From Dactylorhiza incarnata (lineage: Eukaryota > Streptophyta > Magnoliopsida > Asparagales > Orchidaceae): a DNA stretch of 64,000 nt. Location of the stretch: the NCBI GenBank assembly GCA_033032865.1, contig JAWHQI010000328.1, positions 2,418,001 through 2,482,000 on the forward strand, given 5' to 3'. Below the pieces are notes generated by a model. That model was not told the DNA's origin. It worked only from the letters and a program-made list of their open reading frames with translations, and made no database searches. Every line of letters begins with the position of its first letter. Position 1 is the stretch's first letter. Both the position numbers and the translations under genes were made by a program. This document shows, in pieces, positions 33,691 to 44,052 of this stretch.

Positions 33691-34073
33691 TTGGCGCTGA
33701 AGGATCAGATTGCCCCTTCTTTATATGGGACTCGCGGAGCTATTATAGAGGGCGACTGTCATACCCTTATGGATAGCTGTGCTGCTGGGATGAGACGGGG
33801 TGACTGGAGCGTGACAGTGGATGGCGACGAGGACTTCTCATTTCTGAGCGGCTTTCCCCAGCTTCGGTTCCAGCATATTGGCCGTGAGGGCAATAGAGTT
33901 GCTGATTTTTGTGCGCGTTTTGCCTTTCGGGGAAATTTTGTTTGGCTGGACGTTGATAGCACCCAGACTGAGTTTGCCGAGCTTGTTCGGGTGAACTTAG
34001 ATGGCATGCTGTAGTTTATTTTCTTTTCTTTTTGGTTTTTAATTACATGCTATTTGCATCTTTCAAAAAAAAA
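33691..34073 (+). pseudogene. LINE 3' end: RNase H-like tail and poly(A)
   Basis: The frame to 34014 reads AIIEGDCHTLMDSC and then FQHIGREGNRVADFCARFAF, the RNase H-like C-terminus found on plant L1-type LINE ORF2 and in similar plant proteins. A short 3' region ends in an A-run (about 34063-34073). This fits a strongly 5'-truncated LINE. No target duplication was identified, and the upstream boundary is uncertain. Confidence 0.55.
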
Positions 34074-34317
34074 CAATTTTTATGCTTGCCAGAAGATTTT
34101 AGAGAAATTTGAAGTTTTGAAAATCTTTGTGCATCAAAGGATATAAGAAGATTATAATAAAGAATTTTAGCTAGGATGCTGTTATTAGAACACTATAGAG
34201 TAATCTAGAAAATTCATGAATGTTATAAACATAAGAGAAATATAGTTTAAAATTCGACGTATTCTAGATTTTATTATCTATGCATATATATATATATAAA
34301 GTATATCTATAAAATAT
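34074..34317. other. AT-rich intergenic sequence
   Basis: Nothing recognised apart from a short TATATA tract near 34285. Confidence 0.4.
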
Positions 34318-34548
34318 ATATGCACGGGGCCATGTGCCCGTGCGACGGTACCCCGGCCACGACAGCCATGACTCGAAGGTGCTCACGCCGCTCGCATTTT
34401 CTCGAGCGCACGACAAAATGAGTCAACGACCGTAGTTCCGTGCGCTTGAGGGATTGCAAGCGGTGTGAGCTCTGTCAAGCTGGGGTACCGTCGCGCAGGG
34501 CACGGGGGGCATAGGAGGGGTCCCTGTGCACCGTCACTTGTAATTTAA
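34318..34548. repeat. small GC-rich inverted-repeat element
   Basis: The left end GTGCCCGTGCGACGGTACCCC and right end read inward GTGCCCTGCGCGACGGTACCCC form an inverted repeat of about 20 bp around a core of about 130 bp. A related single end occurs at 35370-35420 (GTGCACGGGGGCCCC, then CGTGCGACAGTACC). Probably a MITE family; boundaries uncertain. Confidence 0.4.
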
Positions 34549-34695
34549 AGTGAAAATTCACCGGGGCCTATAAAAAAAGAAGACTCCCTCAATTGTATTC
34601 ATCCAAATTTTATTTATTTACTAGCATTCTCTTAAGTTGTTTTTCCCATGACTCTTCTTCACCAACAAGTTTTTGCATGTGGTTGAGTTAACTTT

Positions 34696-35222
34696 GCTAC
34701 ACGCAGGCGTGTCCATAAAGTCCGACTAACTCAAGCTGGGCCCGGGCGTGCCAGGACCCGGCCTTTCTTGCTCCAAGCCGGGCCTATCTTTTGCCAGGCC
34801 CAGGCACCCCCTCGAAAGGGGGCCCCAGTTTAGGCCATGTAGGCAGGGTCAAGCCTGGCTCGACTTGCAGGAATTAAATAAGTTAATTTTAAAAAACAAT
34901 TAAAAAATAAAAAAGAGGCGCCAGCCTAGGTCTAGGCTGGCACCTGGCAGTTAGTAAATCCCGCACAGTGACATCATTTACATGTTTAAATCCCACCAGT
35001 GCGGGATTTACAGCCTGGTCTGGCGTCGGGATCGGGCAAGGCCGGCGCCAGGTCCAAGCCAGGGCTGGTGCCCGGGCCTGGGTGGGCACCAGGCCAACCT
35101 TTTGGCCAAAAAGGGGGCCTTGTTAGGCCCTCTAGGCCTGGTACAGGCCTAGTCGGGCTTTTTCGGGCCGGGCCCAGACGGGCTTTCTAGGCTCAGATTT
35201 TTTGGACATCTCTAACTACACA
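34696..35222. mobile_element. hAT-like MITE with GGGCCCGGGC-rich arms
   Basis: The element is 34704-35214. Termini: CAGGCGTGTCCATAAAG on the left and TAGAGATGTCCAAAAAAT read inward from the right, like hAT ends. Flanks GCTACACG and ACTACACA agree at six of eight positions. Inside lies an inverted repeat TAAATCCCGCAC/GTGCGGGATTTA around 34955-35010. Non-coding. Confidence 0.6.
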
Positions 35223-35323
35223 GAGTTACAAAAGAGGAGCTAAAGTTGCACGGGTGCTTGAAAGATGACAAATTCGTGAGAGGATGCATTTTATATCTTT
35301 ATTTTATTTTTTTAATATTTTTT

Positions 35324-35366
<43 letters not shown>

Positions 35367-35690
35367 GAGTGACAGTGCACGGGGGCCCCCCGTGCCTCGT
35401 GCGACAGTACCTGGCTAACCCCCGGCGGGCTTCACCAGCGCCCGGCGGGCCCGTGCCCAGTTATATTTATTTATTTATTTTCCTTATTTTCATTTTTTTA
35501 GAATTTTTATAAACAAAATGTGTAATTAAAGTATCTGTAATTTAAAAAAATTTAATTTCTCTCTCTATATATTATATTAGATATATAATATATATTAGTT
35601 TATGTATATATATAGATTATATTACATATAATATAGTTTATTTACATATAATTTTTATAAAAATTTTACTTTTTTTTTACAGAAAATTGC
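35223..35690. repeat. simple repeats and AT-rich DNA
   Basis: (AT)n at 35327-35356 followed by (AC)n to 35366, then a GC-rich MITE-like end at 35370-35460, then AT-rich sequence. No gene. Confidence 0.6.
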
Positions 35691-35715
35691 CCGACGACGA
35701 TTACCCTCCTTCCCC

Positions 35716-35973
35716 GCCGCCGCAGGAGCCAACTAATGCCTGACCGGAGCACACCGGCAGGTTCGCAGGACTCAGGCGAACCTGCCGGGGGTAGTCCGGC
35801 GGCGCCCCGGTGGTGGCTCCGGCGGCGGCAGCCCTGGCCGTGGCCCCACGGCCAGGGCTGCCGCCGCCGGAGCCACCACCGGGGCGCCGCCGGACTACCC
35901 CCGGCAGGTTCGCCTGAGTCCTGCGAACCTGCCGGTGTGCTCCGGTCAGGCATTAGTTGGCTCCGGCGGCGGC
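35716..35973. repeat. large near-perfect palindrome
   Basis: Arms 35725-35843 and 35846-35964 are perfect inverted copies (119 bp) separated by two bases, and extend about nine further bases with one mismatch. Each arm contains a smaller inverted repeat GGCAGGTTCGC/GCGAACCTGCC. It is very GC-rich inside AT-rich flanks. Weaker symmetry (AGAAAATTG against GATTTTCTG) continues to about 35682 and 36030, so it may be a foldback element. Reading frames across it are mirror artefacts. Confidence 0.9.
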
Positions 35974-36030
35974 GGGCGGCAAGGGGGCTTTTCTTCCGAT
36001 CGGGTTTCGTCGGGGAAGAAGATTTTCTGA

Positions 36031-36687
36031 ACAGTGTAATATTGCTATTCGCAGCCCCATTAAATCCGGATATCACTATTTGCAGCCCAGATCATCGGGA
36101 TCGAACGGTGGAGATTCAATGAGTGGTCATATTTTAGCTTCAAATGGTCCTATAAGTATTTGCTTATATAATATAGATATATATATATATCTTTATTATA
36201 TAATACAATACGCATATCTTCAAGCACACCAAAACTCTCATCTGGACCGTCCGATCAAGCCACTTCAAATATTGGTTGTCTGATTCAAAGTGGCAGGACT
36301 GCCAATATCGAATACTCCAAAATTCTGAAATTCTGAAATCCTGAAATCCCGATAGCAGCGTTTCCGCCCACCCTCGCTTCACGTCTTCACCACGCCGCCG
36401 GCGGCTCTGCCGCCGGCGCCCACCGGGGAGTTCGCCGGCCTCCGGCGAACCCGCCGGGGGTTGTCCAGCGGGCAGGATGCCGGCGGCGGAGCCACCGGTG
36501 GCGTGGTGCAGCCGTGAAGCAGGCGGAAGGCGGAGCGGGGGGGGGGGGGGGGGGGGGGGGGGGGTCACGGATTTTTTTTTTAAATTTAAATTTAATAAGT
36601 AATTCTTTAGATAATTAATGAAATTATTAAAATTTCTAATAAATAAAATTTTAAATACTTTTAAATTTTAAAAAATTGTGGGGGGGT
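36031..36687. other. AT-rich and GC-rich mosaic with a 28-G run
   Basis: Contains ATATAT near 36175, a short ATTCTGAA repeat near 36325, GC-rich inverted words (GCCGGCGGC, GTTCGCCGGCC) at 36390-36490, an uninterrupted G run at about 36537-36564, then AT-rich DNA up to copia-2. No gene. Confidence 0.55.
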
Positions 36688-37866
36688 TGTTGAAATTGTT
36701 GAAGTGAAGTGGAAAGGAGTCCGACCGGTCTGGAGGCTGGAGACCGCAGAGACCGCGCGGTCTGCGCTGGTACTCTGGCGGTTTGGGTCTGGCGATCTGG
36801 TGTGATCGGCCAGCTTGCTTCTTGGGTTTGGTCGCTGGTTCTGGCGACCTGTTGCGGGTTGTTTCCGGTCTTGTTCTAGTCGGTCTGTTCCTGGTTGACC
36901 GCTGTGACCGGGCGGCTTGGTTTTGTGTTCTGGCGACTTGGTTCAAGTCGGCCAGTTGCTTCTCTGTGTTGGCGATCTCAGGGAGGGTGATCGCTGTGTC
37001 CGCGCGGCTTGTGCGCGGCTTGCTGCTGACTTCGGTCTTGGACTGAATATTGTCCAAGTGCTGTGTTCGCGCGGTCTGTTCTTTGAGACCGTTCGCGATC
37101 TGATGGGTGGTGACTGTATCCCGGTTTGTGCGGTGACGACATCCGTCCACCCGCCTATAAATAGGGGTGCATGGCCCGTCATTCCTAACGAGAACTGTAA
37201 GAACAAGAGCCCGGATAGATTCTTGCGGTCTCAAGTTTGAGTTCGCGCGGCTTGGTTGCGAGTTAACCGTTTGTTGTGTTCGCAGGTTTGCGGTCAGCAG
37301 GTTGCGATCTCCTTCCTTGGTGATTTCCGGTGGCTCGAATAAACAGTTCGTCTGCGGTCTGTCAGCGAACTGGTTTATTGTTCTTGTGCTGTTCGCATCG
37401 AGCTCAGCGATCAGGCGACCTTCAGTGGTTAGGCGATCTGAGTTGTGATCTGGCGACAGCTTCTGTTCTTCGTTCAGTTCAATAAGCTTCAGTTCGTGCG
37501 GTCTGAGATTGCGGTCTGGCAGTGCAGTTTGTCTGCTCCTGTTCGCGCAGTCTCAAGGTGTTTCTGCGGTCTGACTGTGCAAGCGGTCTGGGAGTACAGC
37601 AGAACAAGCCGGGCGGCTGAGCCTTTGTTGCAGTCCGTGCGGTCTCCTTCTGGCAGACCGCCGGTTTCTGTTTTTGGTGTGTTTGTTCTTCTCATCTCCG
37701 TGATTCTTATGAATCATGTCTCGCCATGTATGCCTCGCATTGTAAAGCAGTATTATTTCAATAAAGATTTCTTGTGTTGTTGTTTTTGGCATCGTGGTTG
37801 TTTGGCTATAACTCTTGTTGATACAACTCCTGCTTACTCCTAAACGGTCCAATCAAAATTTTAACA
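36688..37866 (+). repeat. 5' LTR of copia-2
   Basis: From TGTTGAAATTG to TTTTAACA. U3 is crowded with GCGGTCT/AGACCGC and GGCGACC words in both orientations, including the palindrome AGACCGCGCGGTCT. A TATA box TATAAATA at 37156-37163 (42498-42505 in the other LTR) follows this array and should direct transcription. Confidence 0.92.
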
Positions 37867-37879
37867 TGGTATCAGAGGC
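37867..37879 (+). promoter_or_regulatory. primer binding site of copia-2
   Basis: TGGTATCAGAGGC directly after the LTR, tRNA-Met type with one change from the usual end. Confidence 0.8.
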
Positions 37880-37955
37880 AGGTTGCTGGAGTGGATAAGC
37901 AGTGATCAACTAGAGTTGCCATCGTCTTTGTGAAGAAGAGACCACATAGGTTGCC

Positions 37956-40900
37956 ATGGAAGGCGGATTCGCAAGAGGTCTTGGTATTGAACTCCTCACA
38001 TCGACTAACTTTAAAAAGTGGAAGTCATGTATGGAGAGTTACTTGCTTGGCGAGGATTTATGGGAGGTAGTTGGTGGAGAAGACACACAAGAGGTGTTTC
38101 TTGCAGGAGATAATATGGCAGAGGTGAGACTTTGGAGGAGGTTGAATGCTAAGGCAGAGTTCACTCTCAAAAGGGCTATCTCACCGGAGCTGTTTGATCA
38201 TATTATCGGATGTAAGTCTGCTGCTGAGATTTGGACATCCTTGGATGGATTGTTCAATAAGAAGAATGTAGCGAGGCTACAATTTCTTGAAAATGAGTTG
38301 GCGAGAGCCTCTCAAGGCGATCTGTCTATTTCTACTTTCTTTCTTAAGATGAAGAACCTCACGGCAGAGATTTCTGCTCTGGACCCTGATGAGCCAATCT
38401 CTGAGGCAAAGCTGAAGAGGCATATCATCTGCGGGTTGCGGAAGGAGTATCTTGCTTTTGTAACTTCAGTTCAGGGTTGGGCAAATCAACCGTCGTTGTT
38501 AGAGCTGGAGAACCTTCTTGCTTCGCAAGAAAGTTTAGCAAGACAAATGGCGGGGGTTTCTATCTCCGGGGAAGGAAGTGATGTGATGTTCTCTGGGAAG
38601 AGGAAGAAGAAATGGGAGAAGAAGAAGCCGGGTCATGATGGACCCTCCACTTCAGGTCAGCAAGATAGGGGTTATGCTCCTAAGTCTGATGGGAAGAAGA
38701 AAGGAGAGGGACCGAGGTGCTTTAGATGCAATAAGACCGGGCACTTCAAGAAAGATTGCCGGGTGAATCTTCAGCCGGGACATGCAGTGGAGAAGGAGAT
38801 GCCAAAGTCTGGTGAAGTTGGATGGGGAGGAGCCTTTGTGTCTAATATAACGGCGATGCCCGTTAAGGCCTTGGCTTCCATCAACTATGAAGAGGACTGG
38901 ATTGTTGATTCAGGGTGTGGACATCATCTCACCGGGGATGGATCAAAGTTCTCTTCTTTGGCACCTTACTCAGGTAACAATGCTATCATAACGGCTGATA
39001 ATTCTATTCATCCTGTAGAGCACGAAGGAGTCGTCTCTCTAAGCAGTGATAAGGGTCCACTCATGTTGAGGAGTGTTTATCACGTGCCTGGTATGAAGAA
39101 GAATCTCTTCTCTGTGACCAATGCGGTCGATGCCGGTTATCACGTTCTGTTTGGCCCTACAGAAGTGAAGTTTCTCAAAACTCAACCGGAAATAAAGGGA
39201 GAAGTTATTCATGTCGGCAAGCGGGTGAAGGACTTGTTCGTTTTATCGACAAGTACCTATGTTGATAAGATGAGGACAAATGATGGCGCGGTCATCTGGC
39301 ATGAAAGGTTGGGGCATGTAGGCATGGACAAATTGAAGGCTATGGCGGTAAGGAGCCTTGTTAATGGCTTGCCTAGCTTGTCCTCCTATGGAGACGGTCA
39401 TGTCTGCGAAGGATGTCAGTTTGGTAAGTCTCATCGACTTCCATTTGACAAATAATAAACAAGGTGCAAAGTGCCGTTGGAGTGCATCCACGGTGATTTG
39501 ATGGGACCGACTGCCACCCCAAGCCTTGGAGGCAACAGATACATGTTGGTGTTGATTGACGATTACACCCGATATGTCTGGGTGTATTTCTTGAAAAAGA
39601 AGTCAGAAGCCTTTGCACAATTTGTGGAGTTCAAGGAGCTGGTTGAAGGTCGGCTTGGCCTGCGGGTTAAAAAACTTAGAACTGACAATGGTGGGGAGTT
39701 CACCTCTGGTGAGTTCTCAAGTTTTTGCAGGAAGCATGGCATCAGGAGAGAGCTCACTTGTGCCCATACTCCACAACAGAATGGCGTTGCGGAAAGGAAA
39801 ATCCGTCATCTGACGGAAACCTGCAAATGCTGGCTTCATGCCAAGACTATCCCAAGGTCCTTCTGGGCGGAGGGAATGTCTTGTGCAGCTTATGTCATCA
39901 ACAGATTGCCTCTGAGTCCTATCAACATGAAGACCCCTCACGAACTAATGTTCAAGGAGAAGCCGAGTGTTGCTCACCTTCGGGTGTTCGGATCAACCTG
40001 CTATGTGCATATTCCTGATGCTCTTCGAACAAAGCTAGATGTGAAAGCAAGGAAGCTAGTCTTTGTTGGGTATGATGAGCGGAAGAAGGGATGGAGATGC
40101 ATGGATCCTGAGACACGGAGGTCAATTGTTTCTCGGGATGTGGTGTTCGATGAAGTGACTTCCTACAAGGGGAGTTCAGGAGTTGAACTACCAGAGAGCA
40201 GGATTGATGAAGGTGGAAAAGCTGCGGGAAATCTTCAAGTGGAGTTGCTTGTTTCACCAGGAGCTCCAGTTGTGTCAAGCTCTGAGATGGAGTCTTCAGG
40301 TTCTGGAAGCAGGGGGAGCGATGCTCCAAGTTCATCTGGAAGTGGAGCTTGCACAGAAGAAGCGGCTGAGGAGGTGGTTAGTCAGGAGCAACCTCTTAGG
40401 AGGTCGAAGAGGACTATTCAACCACCAGATCGATACACAGGAGGAAACATGGTGAACTTTGTTTCATGTTTCTTTGCTGGTCCCTTAGATGAAAGGGAGC
40501 CGTCGAGCTTTGAGAAGGCCAGAGGTGTGAATGAGTGGGACATTGCTATGCAAGAAGAAATGACAGCTCTCGAGAAGAATGAGACCTGGTCTCTTGTGCC
40601 CAAGCCCAAGGGCACTACTCCTGTCACTTGCAAGTGGGTCTTCAAGCTGAAGAAGAAAGCTGACGGTAGTATCGAGCGTTACAAGGCTCGCCTTGTGGCT
40701 CGCGGGTTCTCACAGCAGTACGGAGAAGATTATGATGAAACATTTAGTCCAGTGGCAAAGATGACTTCGGTTCGATTTGTTATTGCCTTGGCGGCTTCGA
40801 GTGGTTGGGAGATTTGGCAGCTCGACGTGAAGAATGCTTTCTTATACGGCGAGATTGACAAAGATATCTTCATGACTCAACCGCAAGGTTTCATCTCGAA

Positions 40901-42044
40901 GGAGTATCCGGACTATGTTTGTAAATTGAAGAAGGCCCTGTACGGGTTGAAGCAAGCGCCTCGAGCGTGGTACGGGAAGATTGCAGAATATCTCTTATTC
41001 TGCAGATTCGTTGCTTCAGACTCTGATTCAAGCTTGTTCATCAAGAAGGAGGGGGTGCTTCGGGTGGTTGTGCTGCTGTATGTGGATGACATGATTGTCA
41101 CCGGGAACTCGAAGGAAGCTGTTGCAAGACTCAGGGCTGAGCTTGCTATCAGATTCGAGATGAAGGATCTGGGGGAGCTTCATCATTTCCTTGGACTCGA
41201 GGTCCAGAGGCGGGAGAGCGGAGTGCTTATTTCTCAGGAAGGATATGCAGAGCGAATCGTGAAACGATTTGGCTTGGAGGAAGGGAAGAGCAGCTCTATA
41301 CCTTTGGAGCAACATCATAAGCTTCGGAAGGATGAGGGGAGAGTCTTATCTGATCCGTTGGTGTTCCGAGCTCTGGTTGGGAGCTTGATCTACTTGACGA
41401 TCACAAGGCCGGATATTGCTTATGCAGTTGGCAAGGTGAGTCGGTACATGGCGGAACCACGAAAACCTCATCTTCTGGCGGCAAAAGGCATATTGAAGTA
41501 TGTGAAGTCGACCTCTGATTTGGGTCTCCTATATAGGAGAGGGTCAAGCTTGGAGTTGCATGGTTTCATGGATGCTGATTATGGGGGAGACGTGGATGAT
41601 CGGAGATCAACGTCTGGTTATGTCTTTATGGCGGGCCCCACAGCTATTTCTTGGTGCAGCAAGAAGCAAGACTCGGTGTCTGTATCTACCATAGAAGCGG
41701 AGTACAAGACTTCGGCCTTGGCAGCTCAAGAAGCTATTTGGCTCAGGAGGTTGGTAGAGGACGTTCATCAGGAGGTTCGAGGTCCCACTATGCTACGCGG
41801 GGACAATGAGAGTGCTCTCAAGCTGGTCAACAATCCAGTCTGTCACGCGAGGACCAAACATATAGAGATTGAGCACCATTTCATTCGTGAAAAGGTGTTG
41901 GGAGGATCTCTTATGGTCGAGCATGTTCGGAGTGCGGACAATGTCGCAGACATCTTCACAAAGCCGCTGGCGAAGGGACCGTTTACTCGGTTAAGGGAGT
42001 TGCTCGGGCTAGTTTCCACTTCCCACTTCAAGGGGGAGTGTTGA
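37956..42044 (+). pseudogene. gag-pol: copia-2 Gag-Pol, intact except for two tandem stops
   Basis: ATG at 37956 in context GCCATGG. Order: Gag (KKWKSCMESYLLGEDLWEVV), zinc knuckle CFRCNKTGHFKKDC (about 38720), protease IVDSGCGHHLT (about 38900), GAG-pre-integrase CEGCQFGKSHRLPF ending 39447, then TAA TAA (39453-39458). The same frame continues with integrase ([27 protein letters not shown]), reverse transcriptase (YVDDMIVTG, about 41080), RNase H (DADYGGD, EAEYKT, ARTKHIEIEHHFI) and a stop at 42042. All catalytic residues are present. STTEAEY has become STIEAEY. Total about 1360 codons, normal for copia. Confidence 0.92.
42026..42038 (+). promoter_or_regulatory. polypurine tract of copia-2
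   Basis: TCAAGGGGGAG directly before the 3' LTR, overlapping the end of the pol frame. Confidence 0.8.
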
Positions 42045-43209
42045 AATTGTTGAAGTGAAGTGGAAAGGAGTCCGGCCGGTCTGGAGGCTGGAGACCGCGC
42101 GGTCTGCGCTGGTACTCTGGCGGTTTGGGTCTGGCGATCTGGTGTGATCGGCCAGCTTGCTTCTTGGGTTTGGTCGCTGGTTCTGGCGACCTGTTGCGGG
42201 TTGTTTCCGGTCTTGTTCTAGTCGATCTGTTCCTGGTTGACCGCTGTGACCGGGCGGCTTGGTTTTGTGTTCTGGCGACTTGGTTCAAGTCGGCCAGCTG
42301 CTTCTCTGTGTTGGCGATCTCAGGGAGGGTGATCGCTGTGTCCGCGCGGCTTGTGCGCGGCTTGCTGCTGACTTCGGTCTTGGACTGAATATTGTCCAAG
42401 TGCTGTGTTCGCGCGGTCTGTTCTTTGAGACCGTTCGCGATCTGATGGGTGGTGACTGTATCCCGGTTTGTGCGGTGACGACATCCGTCCACCCGCCTAT
42501 AAATAGGGGTGCATGGCCCGTCATTCCTAACGAGAACTGTAAGAACAAGAGCCCGGATAGATTCTTGCGGTCTCAAGTTTGAGTTCGCGCGGCTTGGTTG
42601 CGAGTTAACCGTTTGTTGTGTTCGCAGGTTTGCGGTCAGCAGGTTGCGATCTCCTTCCTTGGTGATTTCCGGTGGCTCGAATAAACAGTTCGTCTGCGGT
42701 CTGTCAGCGAACTGGTTTATTGTTCTTGTGCTGTTCGCATCGAGCTCAGCGATCAGGCGACCTTCAGTGGTTAGGCGATCTGAGTTGTGATCTGGCGACA
42801 GCTTCTGTTCTTCGTTCAGTTCAATAAGCTTCAGTTCGTGCGGTCTGAGATTGCGGTCTGGCAGTGCAGTTTGTCTGCTCCTGTTCGCGCGGTCTCAAGG
42901 TGTTTCTGCGGTATGACTGTGCAAGCGGTCTGGGAGTACAGCAGAACAAGCCGGGCGGCCTGAGCCTTTGTTGCAGTCCGTGCGGTCTCCTTCTGGCAGA
43001 CCGCCGGTTTCTGTTTTTGGTGTGTTTGTTCTTCTCATCTCCGTGATTCTTATGAATCATGTCTCGCCATGTATGCCTCGCATTGTAAAGCAGTATTATT
43101 TCAATAAAGATTTCTTGTGTTGCTGTTTTTGGCATCGTGGTTGTTTGGCTATAACTCTTGTTGATACAACTCCTGCTTACTCCTAAATGATCCAATCAAA
43201 ATTTTAACA
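42039..43209 (+). repeat. 3' LTR of copia-2
   Basis: Same as 36688-37866 with one 8-bp gap near 42095 and a few substitutions. Confidence 0.93.
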
Positions 43210-43352
43210 GGGTTGGTGTGGGAGGGCGAAGCCCGGCGGCGGGCGGGGGCGGACGAAGCCCGCTTGAATGCCAAGCGGGCGAAATCCGCTTGATTGCGGG
43301 CAAAGCCCGCAGCGCCGCATCGAGAACGAGCGTAGTCCGTTCGAAGATGCTA

Positions 43353-43353
<1 letters not shown>
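43210..43353 (+). mobile_element. possible Helitron 3' end
   Basis: GC-rich hairpin words (GCGGGCAAAGCCCGC, GGGCGAAGCCC) are followed by a short hairpin GAACG/CGTTC and, seven bases on, CTAG-T. Helitrons end in CTRR after a hairpin and insert before T. The 5' end would lie left of copia-2; it was not identified. Confidence 0.3.

Positions 43354-43397
<44 letters not shown>
43354..43397. repeat. (TA)n microsatellite
   Basis: About 20 TA units. Confidence 0.95.
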
Positions 43398-43400
<3 letters not shown>

Positions 43401-43425
43401 CTCAATTCACCTTATTATATTATAT

Positions 43426-43563
43426 TAAGGCTTTGTTTGGGGGGGGACTTATTTTCACTGGTCAAGCGGTTACGACCGCATGAACCAGATCTTAATTTAG
43501 GTCCGGTTCATGCGATCGTAACCGCTTGACCGGTGAAAATAAGTTCTCCCAAACGGAGCCTAA
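43426..43563. mobile_element. Tourist-like (PIF/Harbinger) foldback MITE
   Basis: The element 43429-43560 (132 bp) starts GGCTTTGTTTGG and ends CCAAACGGAGCC. Its arms are inverted copies over almost the whole length, including CAAGCGGTTACGA. It is flanked by TAA on both sides (43426-43428 and 43561-43563), the usual three-base Tourist duplication. Confidence 0.85.
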
Positions 43564-43783
43564 ATCCTTGTAGTAAAGATAAAATAATGGAATACATATT
43601 TTTTCTTCTCTAATAAAAAAAATTCAAATGAATTTAAATAGCTATTTTTACAAATAAAATGTTACTTGTTTAGAAATAAATATTTTTCTCGGATTATTTT
43701 TTGGTCCGGGTTTAAATATCACGAAAACTCCATTTCGCGGAATTTTTTTCCTTCCCAGTGTACCGCGCATTCTCCCTCTTCTC

Positions 43784-43950
43784 TTCCAGCCAGCTGCTCA
43801 TCTTTCCCCTTCTCCTTTCTTCCGGCGAGCTGCTTCTTTCTCCTTCTCCTTTATTCCGGCGAGCTGCGCATCTCTCCTTATTCTTTCTTCCGGCGAGCTG
43901 CGCATCTCTGTCCTCCTTTCTTCAGGCGAGCAACGAACCTTTCTCCTTAT
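43784..43950 (+). repeat. about 34-bp tandem repeats in the FRS leader
   Basis: Units at about 43784, 43820, 43854, 43888 and 43921 carry TTCCGGCGAGCTGC or a close form with C/T-rich spacers. They lie upstream of the FRS-like start codon, in its probable 5' UTR. Confidence 0.7.
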
Positions 43951-44052
43951 TATCTTTCTACCGGCTGCAACCGTTGTTGTCATTCTCGCAAACTTTGTCC
44001 AAGCGACCGTCGTCCTATCTTCCGCCGAGAAGTGCAGATCCGCTCAGCCACC

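Larger units (their letters stand above)
36688..43209 (+). mobile_element. copia-2: young, nearly intact Ty1/copia element
   Basis: LTRs are 36688-37866 and 42039-43209. Flanks GGGTT (36684-36688, sharing the first T) and GGGTT (43210-43214) are the likely duplication. The LTRs differ by about eight substitutions and two indels, about 0.7 percent, implying a few hundred thousand years at usual plant rates. One long gag-pol frame is open but for two tandem stops at 39453-39458. Copia lineage not resolved. Confidence 0.93.

Noticed and set aside
35666..36122. Long Arg/Pro-rich frames on both strands
   Set aside because: They mirror each other across the palindrome and reflect GC-rich symmetry, not coding.
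36668..37234. 188-codon minus-strand frame in the copia-2 LTR, repeated at 42028-42576
   Set aside because: It is antisense to the GC-rich keyword array and exists twice because it lies in both LTRs.
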